Translations under genes and position numbers: made by a program
The notes under the pieces: generated by a model
Told to the model about the DNA's origin: nothing
What the model saw: only the letters and a program-made list of their open reading frames with translations
Databases searched by the model: none
Shown: positions 11,838-20,119 of the stretch, one piece after another
Numbering within the stretch: position 1 is the first letter of the stretch
How the letters are laid out: every line of letters starts with the position of its first letter
Source of the DNA: Protonemura montana
Lineage: Eukaryota; Arthropoda; Insecta; Plecoptera; Nemouridae
Assembly: GCA_947568835.1 (NCBI GenBank)
Contig: CANOQG010000001.1
Location: 1-64,000, forward strand
DNA length: 64,000 bases
Reading direction: 5' to 3'

Positions 11838-11845
11838 CTAGCCAG
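11838..11845. other. Paralogous empty site of the non-autonomous hAT
   Basis: The satellite around this point matches the joined flanks of the insertion at 3632-5319: GCTTTCCAGA, then CTCGCTAGCCAG, then GCACTC, then the CTCCGTAGTAACACG unit. CTAGCCAG occurs here only once, so it records the pre-insertion state. Confidence 0.85.
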
Positions 11846-13165
11846 GCACTCCAAACACTCTTCCTTGCTAGCCAGTCGCTCCGGACACTCCGCCTCCGTA
11901 GTAACACGCTCCAGACCTTCTGCTTTGCTAGCGATTCGCTCCAGACACTCTATTTCGCTTGCCAGACGCTCCAGACACTCTGCCTCGCTAGCAAGACGCT
12001 CCAGAAACTCTGTTTCGCTATCCAGACGCTCTAGACACTCTGCCATGCTAGCCAGTCGCTCCAGACACTCTGCCTCGCTAGCCAGACGCCCTAGACACTC
12101 TGACCCGCTACCCAGACGCTCCAGACATTCTGCCTCGCTAGCCAGACGCTCCAGACACTCTGCCCTAGTAGCCAGACCCTCCAGACACTCTTTCTCGCTA
12201 GCCAGTCGCTCCAGACGCTCTGCATAGCTACCAAGACGCTTCAGACACGCTGCCTCTTAAGCCAGGCACTCCAGACTCTCTGCCTCTCTAGCCAGAGGCC
12301 CCAGACACTCTGCCTTGCTTTCCAGATGCTCCAGACACTCTGCCTCGCAAGCTGACGCTCCAGACACTCTGCCTTAGTAGCCAGACGCTGCATTCACTCT
12401 GCCTCGCTAGCAAGACGCTCCAGAAACTCTGCTTCGCTATCCAGACGCTCTAGACACTCTGCCATGCTAGCCAGTCGCTCCAGACACGCTGGCTCGCTAG
12501 CCAGACGCCCCAGACACTTTGCCTTGCAACCCAGACGCTCCAGACAATCTGCGACGCTTCAGACTCTCTGCATTAGCAGCCAGACGCCCCAGACACTTTG
12601 CCTTGCTACCCAGACGCACCAGACAATCTGCCTCGCAAGCCGGGCACTCCAGACACTCTGCCTCGCACGCCGGGCGCTTTAGACACACTGCTTAGCAAGC
12701 CAGATGCCCCAGTCACTTTGCCTTGCTACCCAGACGCTCCAGACAATCTGCCTCGCAAGCCAGACGCTCCAGTCACTCTGCCATGCTAGCCAGACGCTCC
12801 AGACACTCTGTCCCGCTACCCATACGCTCCAGACAATCTGCCTCGTAAGCCGGGCCTAGCCAGACGCTCCAGACACTCTGCCCCGCTACCCAGACGCTCC
12901 AGACACTCTGCCTCGCAAGCCGGGCGCTCCAGACACTCTGCCTCGCTAGCCAGACGTTCCAGACACTCTGCTTCGCTAGCCAGACGCTCGAGAAACTTTG
13001 CCTCGCTAGCCAGACGCCTCGGACACTCTGCCTTGCTACCCAGTCGCTCCTGACAATCTGCCTCGCAAGCCGGGCGCTCCAGACACTCTGCCTCGCTAGC
13101 CAGACGCTCCAGACACTCTGCCTTAGTAGCCAGATGCTCCAGACACTCTTTCTCGCTAGCCAGAC

Positions 13166-13173
13166 GCTCCAGA
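13166..13173. repeat. Left target-site duplication of the P-family element (GCTCCAGA)
   Basis: It is identical to 17928-17935. Joining the flanks at this word gives the same sequence as the intact satellite at 19830-19930 and 59820-59930. Confidence 0.9.
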
Positions 13174-14358
13174 CCAAAGATACTAGTATATAACCTTCGG
13201 TTAAGATGTGACACTCTATGCTTGCAACCCAAGGAAATCTTTTTGACTGGCCACAGCGCTCCAAGCGGCCGGTGGAAGCAATATTCAAAATGGCGGCACG
13301 TGGCGGGTTAGGTTTGAACTTCCATGTTAATTCAAATCTAGCTTCCAGAGGTTCATCAAACACATTTCAATTTTACTTGCCCAAAAATTAAAAAACACTG
13401 ATTTAATTTCATTGAAATTGAATGCAATATTTCTCAATTTTTGAATGAAAATTGAAATGTGTTTGACAAAACCAGATAAGGTACATTTAAATATAAGGAG
13501 CACATGATTGGAAAAGAACAAAAAGTAATACTTAACACATTTTCTTAGCGTTAATTAAGTTCTATTTATTGAAACAACAGGTGGCTGAAATAAACAATCT
13601 GATAAATTGGATAAAATTTACAACTCTTATGTGTTGGATCATATTATAATCCTTAACAGGGTTCCATCAGATACCGTAGTTTTTCATCATTTGGAAGGGA
13701 GCTATCAAAGAAACACGTAAAAGGTCGTATTTGCCGTAATATTACTTAATAAAAATGAACATCATAAACCAGTAATTAAACTGGTACCTAACCAATGTTG
13801 AGGTTAACTATTTACAGTAAAATGAAAGCAAGAATTTTGATAATTGTCAAACTTAGTCTAAAATTATAGGAACTGTATAAGAGTAATAATATGAGTAATA
13901 TAACAGTGAGCAAAAATAGTCTAAAATTATAGGAACTGTACAAGAGTAATAATATGAGTAATATAACAGTGAGCAAAAATAGTCTAAAATTATAGGAACT
14001 GAATATAAAATATAAAATATAAAAATAAAATAATATAATAAAATAGTGGTAGTAGTAGTATAGTAATAGTAATATAAAATATTTGATAATAAATATAAAT
14101 AACGCATAAAATATTGTAAGAAATATGTATCAATGACTATATTCTAAGGAAATAGTAGTTATATTGGAATATTGTAGTATTAAAAGAAGAATAACAAGAA
14201 TAATCATCCAGAGAGTTTATCCTTTTTTGGCTTCAAACTTTTGCGCTGTCTCGTTCAGGCTATGGACACGTCCATGATGCTGACTAGCTCAGGATTTGGC
14301 TTCATTCAGGTTCGATCTAAAATCACAAACTCAAAACAGTAAACGGGCAATGGTTGGT
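13174..14358. other. 3' non-coding side of the P-family element
   Basis: This side lies downstream of the transposase stop. Its first ~150 bp hold the tip and a GC-richer patch (CGGCCGGTGG, AAAATGGCGGCACG). The rest is AT-rich, with a 63-bp tandem repeat and simple ATA-rich sequence. A minus-strand AATAAA (13565-13570) could serve as a polyadenylation signal but is ~790 bp from the stop. The open frames here are low-complexity artefacts. Confidence 0.6.
13855..14001. repeat. 63-bp tandem repeat, 2.3 copies
   Basis: The units start at 13855, 13918 and 13981, each opening AGTCTAAAATTATAGG. The first two copies are nearly identical (one T/C difference seen), and the third is cut after 21 bp. 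It is followed by ATA/TAG-rich simple sequence to about 14110. Confidence 0.93.
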
Positions 14359-16395
14359 TTACTGGTGAAGGACTTTCTTAATTCTCTTTTGCCGTGACGT
14401 TGGCTTTGCTCCTCCGGGTACGTTCAGCGGTGCTTTCTTTGCCCTGAAGGCGTGGTTGGCCTGCTTGCAGAAACTGTGGATGTTAACCCGGAGCATTAGG
14501 GAGATGAACCGCTCCTTTGTGACTGCGTGATGTTCCTCGCAGTCAAACCACTCCCAATTCACTGCGTCGTTGATGCGGTTGGTGATGCAACTCTTGACAT
14601 TCAGGATATGGGGGGCATCACGGAGCAGGTCAAATGAAATTTGAGCAGCCAGTCCGATGGTTAACAAGAGCTGTGAAGTGGGGTAAATCAAGGATGGCTT
14701 GCTGCTGCGCTCTCTGGCTGTGATGAGGGTGTGGTCGATGGTGTGGTCGCTGGGTTCTACCTGCAACAAGGAACGGCATCGTTCGCAAGACTTGACCATC
14801 ACTTTCCTGGCCAGATACCCAGCGACGTAGGCAACGGACGCTCGCTCCTTGGTGGGAAGCGTGGTGTCCTTGGCCAGGATCTCCTCAAAGTCTTCTGAAA
14901 AGAACACACCATCCAGGTTGAAGTCGGTGTGCTCGTCCTCGAAGACCACCTCTGGTGCTGGAGCGCTGACGAACCCGACAACATCAGATTCGATCTCTGA
15001 AATCACTAAGGGGCCAGCAGCAACTTTGGCCCCTTCTGAAGGTGTAAGGAAAGACTTCAGATTGGTCAACAGGGTGTCAGCATCGTCCTTGCAGTTAGAC
15101 CCTTTGGTTGGGACCCGCATCATCCCGTTGACTATGCAAGTCTTCAACGCAGAGCAAAATTGAAGGCACGTAGGATTGGTGTTATCTTGGCCATGCTGAC
15201 GGATGATGCAGAACAGGTTTTCCAATGCATCTTGGTTGAGCCGACGCATCTGCAACAGTGAGATACCGTACTTCTTTCGAAGCAGTCTCCCGACGTATGC
15301 TGCACCGTGGATTGTTGTCAGCCAACCATTCTGAAAAGGATTACGCCGTACTTTCCCAGTTTTCCTGTCCGTGAATCTCCAGCTGTTGATACGCTTAGCG
15401 ATCTTCGGCCAGAAAGTTTTGTGAATGGATGAGGCAGACAAAGCGACACGATGGTACTTTTTAAGAAATGGTCTGCTCCTTGTCCCGTTGAAACTATCAA
15501 AGAGGCAATCTCCGTCGTACAGAAACTCGCTCGTGTCCTCTGCAGAAGCTGGAAGAAAATTTTGAGCGATCGTGGAACGGATCCCAGCAGCAACTGACCC
15601 GCTGAAGACTTGCGCCGCCAGATTAACCCGCATTTTCTGCTGAGAAGTGGGGTTAAGATGCGCCTCCGTTAGTTTGGGCACCACATGGTAGACAGTTTTA
15701 GAATCTTCTTCAAACAAAGTCTCAATATTATGTTCCCAGCGTGCCTCTTTCTGAACGGGAAGATCAGCACGGGCCGGCTCAGATGCCTCGGAAGCTTCTG
15801 GAGTCCAGATGACGTCGTACTTCATGAAAGCATTCCGAAGGTTCTTTAGCAAGTGGGGCGGATCGTAGAGGACAGCAATGTCATCATCGTTAATCCGGAA
15901 AACTTTCCCGTATTGGGGCAGCTCAACTGAAGATGGATGAGATTTGACAAGGGAGTCGAGTGCAGCCACATTGGTTGGAGCCTGGTCACAGAGAACGTTA
16001 GCCACATGCAAACCCGCCCGCTGCAACTCCTCAACCACTTGGACGACCAGCGACTGCAACGAGGCTGTTTTTGTGGTGTCCTTGCAAAAGTAGTAGACAA
16101 CGGGCTGCTTCCACTTCTTCCTCAGCCCACGGACCATGAAAACAAGAGCGTGGTTGGCAAACTCATTGGATCGCCCTAGATCACCGAAGTCCTCATACCC
16201 GACGATTCGATCAAGCTTTTCAGAGTAGAAAATACCTGTGCTAAGAGAGATTTCATCGAAGAGTACCGAGCACACTCGGTCAGAGTCGTTCATCGTGGAG
16301 ACCTTTTCACGCAAGTGCGTGAAAACCGACTCGTTGATCCCAGGCAGAAACGGAATCCTATTCAACAACCTGATAAGTGTCCTAGGGCTAGGCAA
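14359..16395 (-). CDS. P-element-type transposase, catalytic and C-terminal region
   Basis: 678 residues from the TTG at 16395; the frame stays open upstream, reading QQASPKAYKLLETF just before it, so this is not a true start. The part holds the RNase H-like core and insertion domain of THAP9/P transposases, which cut and rejoin element ends. Catalytic candidates are Asp in VLFDEIS (residue 47, 16255-16257), Asp in VLCDQAPTN (residue 137, 15985-15987), and the D-x2-E pair in NQDALENLF (D389 and E392, 15229-15231 and 15220-15222). These match the arrangement known for Drosophila P. YDPPHLLKNLRN (about residues 177-188) begins the inserted domain that binds GTP in P. The C-terminal part has VAGYLARKV and a CERC pair as in THAP9. 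There is no internal stop across 678 codons. The THAP half lies upstream in another frame. Confidence 0.88.
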   Translation of the reverse strand: MPSPRTLIRLLNRIPFLPGINESVFTHLREKVSTMNDSDRVCSVLFDEISLSTGIFYSEKLDRIVGYEDFGDLGRSNEFANHALVFMVRGLRKKWKQPVVYYFCKDTTKTASLQSLVVQVVEELQRAGLHVANVLCDQAPTNVAALDSLVKSHPSSVELPQYGKVFRINDDDIAVLYDPPHLLKNLRNAFMKYDVIWTPEASEASEPARADLPVQKEARWEHNIETLFEEDSKTVYHVVPKLTEAHLNPTSQQKMRVNLAAQVFSGSVAAGIRSTIAQNFLPASAEDTSEFLYDGDCLFDSFNGTRSRPFLKKYHRVALSASSIHKTFWPKIAKRINSWRFTDRKTGKVRRNPFQNGWLTTIHGAAYVGRLLRKKYGISLLQMRRLNQDALENLFCIIRQHGQDNTNPTCLQFCSALKTCIVNGMMRVPTKGSNCKDDADTLLTNLKSFLTPSEGAKVAAGPLVISEIESDVVGFVSAPAPEVVFEDEHTDFNLDGVFFSEDFEEILAKDTTLPTKERASVAYVAGYLARKVMVKSCERCRSLLQVEPSDHTIDHTLITARERSSKPSLIYPTSQLLLTIGLAAQISFDLLRDAPHILNVKSCITNRINDAVNWEWFDCEEHHAVTKERFISLMLRVNIHSFCKQANHAFRAKKAPLNVPGGAKPTSRQKRIKKVLHQ

Positions 16396-16409
16396 AGCAA
16401 GGAAAGTCT

Positions 16410-17288
16410 CTAGCAGCTTGTAGGCCTTCGGACTAGCTTGTTGAGGGACTCTAGCTGTGTTTTGAACAGCCTGGCTGCTGGTGGCGAAACCTCCTCAAGA
16501 TCTCTGAAAATGGAATCAGTGTAGAACTCGCGGAGGTTTTTCTTCTCGGCTTGCAGCTCCTGACACCGCTGCTTGAGTGCGCTGACATGTTTGCGCTCGT
16601 TCGCAATCAGCCGGCGCAGCGTCAACTTGCGCGGCGTCAGCTCAGTCGCTCGAGATGCACCCACAGAATCCAGGATGCCTAAACGACGCTTCTTCGGTCC
16701 CGTCTTTTGCACTTTGATCCGCCTAGGAGAAGGGGTTTTAAAAATCGTCACATCTAAAGCCCTACAGACCCTCTTCGGCGTCACTTCGGCAGGATCTACA
16801 ACTACAAAGGTGCTAGAACGCTTTGGAGAACATACATCTGAAATCGAGATGTTGTGCACTGGGTCCTCGCTCATGACTTCCAAGGTGGGAGACGACCTCA
16901 CAACAACCTCATCTACAGTATCTGTGAAAAAGAAAACCTCCTCGGGAAGTGGCTCAACTTCTTCCTCTGGTCCAACAACATTTTGAATATCACCTACGTT
17001 GGTGGCAAGATCAGGAACACCATAACCAGCTAAAAGCAAAGAAGGCACAGCAGTCGTGTTTAAACGTTTGCAAAGATCATTTTGGAACTCACTACGCTGA
17101 AAGTGAAGAGAACAAAGCCTGGCAGAAGAGTTCAACTGCTTACTAGGAATGTTAACCAACGATGGATCTCCAACTCGGTCCACCCAAATGCGGCATCTAT
17201 CTTGGTCAACTGGAAAACGATGGAAAGCAAGAGGAGTACCACGCACACATTTACTGTCACAGCCAGGTGCTCTACAAATGAAACTCAT
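16410..17288 (-). CDS. P-element-type transposase, THAP DNA-binding half
   Basis: 292 residues starting MSFICRAPGC. The THAP zinc finger fills about residues 1-90: Cys5, Cys10, FHRFP (Pro26), Trp35, Cys59, His62 and the AVPS motif (80-83), i.e. the C2CH set that recognises element ends. Residues ~90-210 are acidic then basic and low in recognisable motifs. Residues ~225-285 have a leucine- and charge-rich helix suited to dimerisation. The frame closes at 16410 just after KTQLESLNKLV, while the catalytic half continues in a frame shifted by one (QQASPKAYKLL). The two ORFs overlap at this junction, so one transposase gene has either a one-base frame change or a tiny unrecognised intron. The start is chosen because it places Cys5 as in other THAP proteins. 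Confidence 0.88.
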   Translation of the reverse strand: MSFICRAPGCDSKCVRGTPLAFHRFPVDQDRCRIWVDRVGDPSLVNIPSKQLNSSARLCSLHFQRSEFQNDLCKRLNTTAVPSLLLAGYGVPDLATNVGDIQNVVGPEEEVEPLPEEVFFFTDTVDEVVVRSSPTLEVMSEDPVHNISISDVCSPKRSSTFVVVDPAEVTPKRVCRALDVTIFKTPSPRRIKVQKTGPKKRRLGILDSVGASRATELTPRKLTLRRLIANERKHVSALKQRCQELQAEKKNLREFYTDSIFRDLEEVSPPAARLFKTQLESLNKLVRRPTSC

Positions 17289-17927
17289 GATTGGTCAAAA
17301 TCAATAAGAACAAAAACATGAAATATACACTTTGAGAAAAGAGATCGATTGTAAATAAAGATAAGATAGGTTAGTAAATCGATTGGCACAAACACAACCA
17401 ACACACACTTATGGCTGAAGCTTGCTCTAAGCTAAAATATGCTAACAGTCTATTAACAGTAAACAAGTAAATAAACAATGAGATAAATAATACAAACTGT
17501 GGTAAAAATAGGAATAATTTAAGGTGCTAAGAAGAGCGAAATTCGCAAAAACACTACATATTAAGATTTTGGTTGAGTGCGCGTCCTACATGCTAACAAT
17601 TGAAATAATACTTTATTACTACATAATACTTCCTTCGATCTTCACACGGTGACCAATTCACACAGCGCCTGGTCCTCACCGATGCTGCACATTTCTTGAT
17701 CACTTCACTTCACATTTTTCTTCCAAATTGGCTTGAATTAAAAAAAAGCACCCAAGACACAAATAAGCGACGCCAAACAACCGTAGGCTTCTTCTGCTGA
17801 GTGGCCTAAAAGTCACATGACATGGCTGGCCAATGAGAGGCCAGTGAAGACACCTAGTGTTACCTAGTGGCCGGTGGAGGAACTAAAAGCTTTTCCCTTG
17901 CGGTGCATATGGCACTGTCAGACCCTG
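17289..17927 (-). other. 5' non-coding side of the P-family element
   Basis: This side lies upstream of the transposase start. It is AT-rich near the gene and GC-richer toward the tip. An inverted repeat CTGGCC...GGCCAG (17826-17831 and 17839-17844) encloses a CCAAT word. GTGGCCGGTGGA near 17867-17878 resembles GCGGCCGGTGGA near 13265-13276 in the same orientation. A promoter is expected here, but none can be pinned down. Confidence 0.5.
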
Positions 17928-17935
17928 GCTCCAGA
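17928..17935. repeat. Right target-site duplication of the P-family element (GCTCCAGA)
   Basis: It follows the element's terminal CAGACCCTG and restarts the satellite in the register expected for an 8-bp duplication. Confidence 0.9.
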
Positions 17936-19856
17936 CACTCTGCTTCGCTAGCCAGACGCTCCAGATATTTTGCCTCGCAAGCCAGACGCTTCAGACTCTC
18001 TGCATTAGCAGCAAGACGCCCCAGACACTTTGCCTTGCTACCCAGACGCTCCAGACAATCTGCCTCGCAAGCCGGGCACTCCAGACACTCTGCCTCGCAC
18101 GCCGTGCGCTCCAGACACACTGCTTAGCAAGCCAGACGCCCCACTCACTTTGCCTTGCTACCCAGACGCTCCAGACACTCTGCCTCGCTAGCCAGACGCT
18201 CCAGACACTCTGCCTTAGTAGCCAGACCCTCCAGACACTCTTTCTCGCTAGCCAGACGCTCCAGACACTCTGCTTCGCGAGCCAGACGCTCCAGAAACTT
18301 TGCCTCGCTCGCCAGACGCCTCAGACACTCTGCCTTGCTACCCAGACGCTCCGGACACTCTTCCTCCGTAGTAACACGCTCCAGACCTTCAGCTTTGCTA
18401 GCTATGCGTTCCAGTCACTCTTCGTAGCTACCAAGACGCTCCAGAAACTCTGCCTTGCTACCCAGACGCTCAAAGCACTCTGCCATGCTGGCCAGTCGCT
18501 CCAGACACTCTACCTCGCTAGCCAGTCGCTCCAGACGCTCTGCATAGCTACCAAGACGCTTCAGACACGCTGCCTCTTAAGCCAGGCACTCCAGGCTCTC
18601 TGCCTCTCTAGCCAGAGGCCCCAGACACTCTGCCTTGCTTCCCAGATGCTCCAGACACTCTGCCTCGCAAGCTGACGCTCCAGACACTCTGCCTTAGTAG
18701 CCAGACCTTGCATTCACTCTGCCCCGCTAGCAAGACGCTCCAGAAACTCTGCTTCGCTATCCAGACGCTCTAGACACTCTGCCATGCTAGCCAGTCGCTC
18801 CAGACACGCTGGCTCGCTAGCCAGACGCCCCAGACACTTTGCCTTGCAACCCAGACGCTCCAGACAATCTGCCTCGAAAGCCAGACGCTCCAGTCACTCT
18901 GCCATGCTGGCAAATCGCTCCAGACACTCTGCCTCGCTAGCGAGACGCTCCAGACACTCTGCATAGCTACCAAGACGCTTCAGACACGCTGCCTCTTAAG
19001 CAGGGCACTCCAGACACTATGCCTTGCTTCCCAGATGCTCCAAACATTCTGCTTCGCTACCCAGGCGCTCCAGAAACCCTGCTTAGCAAGCAAGACGCTC
19101 CAGACACTCTGCCTAGCTATCAAGACGCTCCAGACACTCTGCCTTGCTTCCCGGACGCTCCAGACACTCTGGCTCGCAAGCCGGGCACTTCAGACACTCT
19201 GTCTCGCAGGCCGGGCGCTTCAGACACTCTGCCTAGCTACCAAGGCGTTCCAGGCACTCTGCCATGCTGGCCAGTCGCTCTAGACACTCTGCCTCGCTAG
19301 CCAGACGCCCTAGACTCTCTGCCTTGCTTCCCAGATTCTCCAGACACTCTGCCTCGCAGGCCAGACGCTCCAGACACTCTGCCTTAGTAGCCAGACGCTC
19401 CAGACACTCTGCTACGCTAGCCAAACGCTCCAGACACTCTGCCTCGCAAGCCGGGTGCTCCAGACACTCTGCCTTGCTAGCCAGACGCTCCAGTCACTCT
19501 GTCCCGCTACACAGACGCTCCAGACACTCTGCCTCGCAAGCCGGGCCTAGCCAGACGCTCCAGACACTCTGCCCCGCTACCCAGACGCTCCAGACACTCT
19601 GCCTCGCAAGCCGGGCGCTCCAGACACTCTGCCTCGCTAGCCAGACGTTCCAGACACTCTGCTTCGCTAGCCAGACGCTCGAGAAACTTTGCCTCGCTAG
19701 CCAGACGCCTCGGACACTCTGCCTTGCTACCCAGTCGCTCCTGACAATCTGCCTCGCAAGCCGGGCGCTCCAGACACTCTGCCTCGCTAGCCAGACGCTC
19801 CAGACACTCTGCCTTAGTAGCCAGATGCTCCAGACACTCTTTCTCGCTAGCCAGAC

Positions 19857-19864
19857 GCTCCAGA
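19857..19864. other. Paralogous empty site of the P-family element
   Basis: The neighbourhood (TTAGTAGCCAGATG..., CTCTTTCTCGCTAGCC, then GCTCCAGA once, then CACTCTGCTTCGC and GATATTTTGCC) matches the left flank joined to the right flank of the insertion. A second, slightly better downstream match lies at 59851-59858. Confidence 0.88.
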
Positions 19865-20119
19865 CACTCTGCTTCGCTAGCCAGACGCTCCAGATATTTT
19901 GCCTAGCAAGCCAGACGCTTCAGACTCTCTGCATTAGCAGCCAGACGCCCCAGACACTTTGCCTTGCTACCCAGACGCTCCAGACAATCTGCCTCGCAAG
20001 CCGGGCACTCCAGACACTCTGCCTCGCACGCCGGGCGCTCCAGACACACTGCTTAGCAAGCCAGACGCCCCACTCACTTTGCCTTGCTACCCAGACGCTC
20101 CAGACACTCTGCCTCGCTA

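Larger units (their letters stand above)
5320..13173. repeat. 30-bp satellite array, segment 2 (heterogeneous edge)
   Basis: About 262 monomers (7.85 kb) in one orientation. Monomer variants alternate without a clean long period. They include GCAAGCCGGGC, TTAGTAGCC, ATGCTGGCCAGTC, TTGCTTCCCAG, TTGCTACCCAG, an ATAGCTACCAAG unit followed by a CTCTTAAGCCAGG unit, and a distinctive CTCCGTAGTAACACG unit (5376 onward, about 7110 and about 11890). Some blocks recur at a distance: sequence near 5815-5985 reappears at about 12479 and about 18800. Several monomers are shortened by a few bases (about 9600-9610, 9837-9845, 12350, 12550), so register slips are not confined to multiples of three. No gene is supported; four of six frames are open simply because the monomer is 30 bp. 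Confidence 0.97.
13174..17927 (-). mobile_element. P-element-family (THAP/P) DNA transposon
   Basis: A 4,754-bp insertion in the satellite carries a THAP-domain P-type transposase on the minus strand. It is flanked by the 8-bp repeat GCTCCAGA (13166-13173 and 17928-17935), the TSD length known for P elements; a 9-bp reading is also possible because the next base matches. Uninterrupted paralogues at 19857-19864 and 59851-59858 confirm the junctions. The two tips, CCAAAGATACTAG and (inverted) CAGGGTCTGACAG, are not clean inverted repeats. Inverted similarity appears about 30 bp inside the left end (TGACACTC..TATGC against TGACAGTG...TATGC). One tip may have been altered. The 3' UTR side (left) is AT-rich; the 5' side (right) has no other gene. 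Confidence 0.88.

Noticed and set aside
13853-14107. Tyr/Leu/Ile-rich minus-strand ORF
   Set aside because: It is a translation of ATA-rich simple sequence and the 63-bp repeat.
14849-15163. Plus-strand ORFs opposite the P-type transposase (also 15937-16179, 16573-16986)
   Set aside because: They are antisense shadows of a long coding frame with clear domains.
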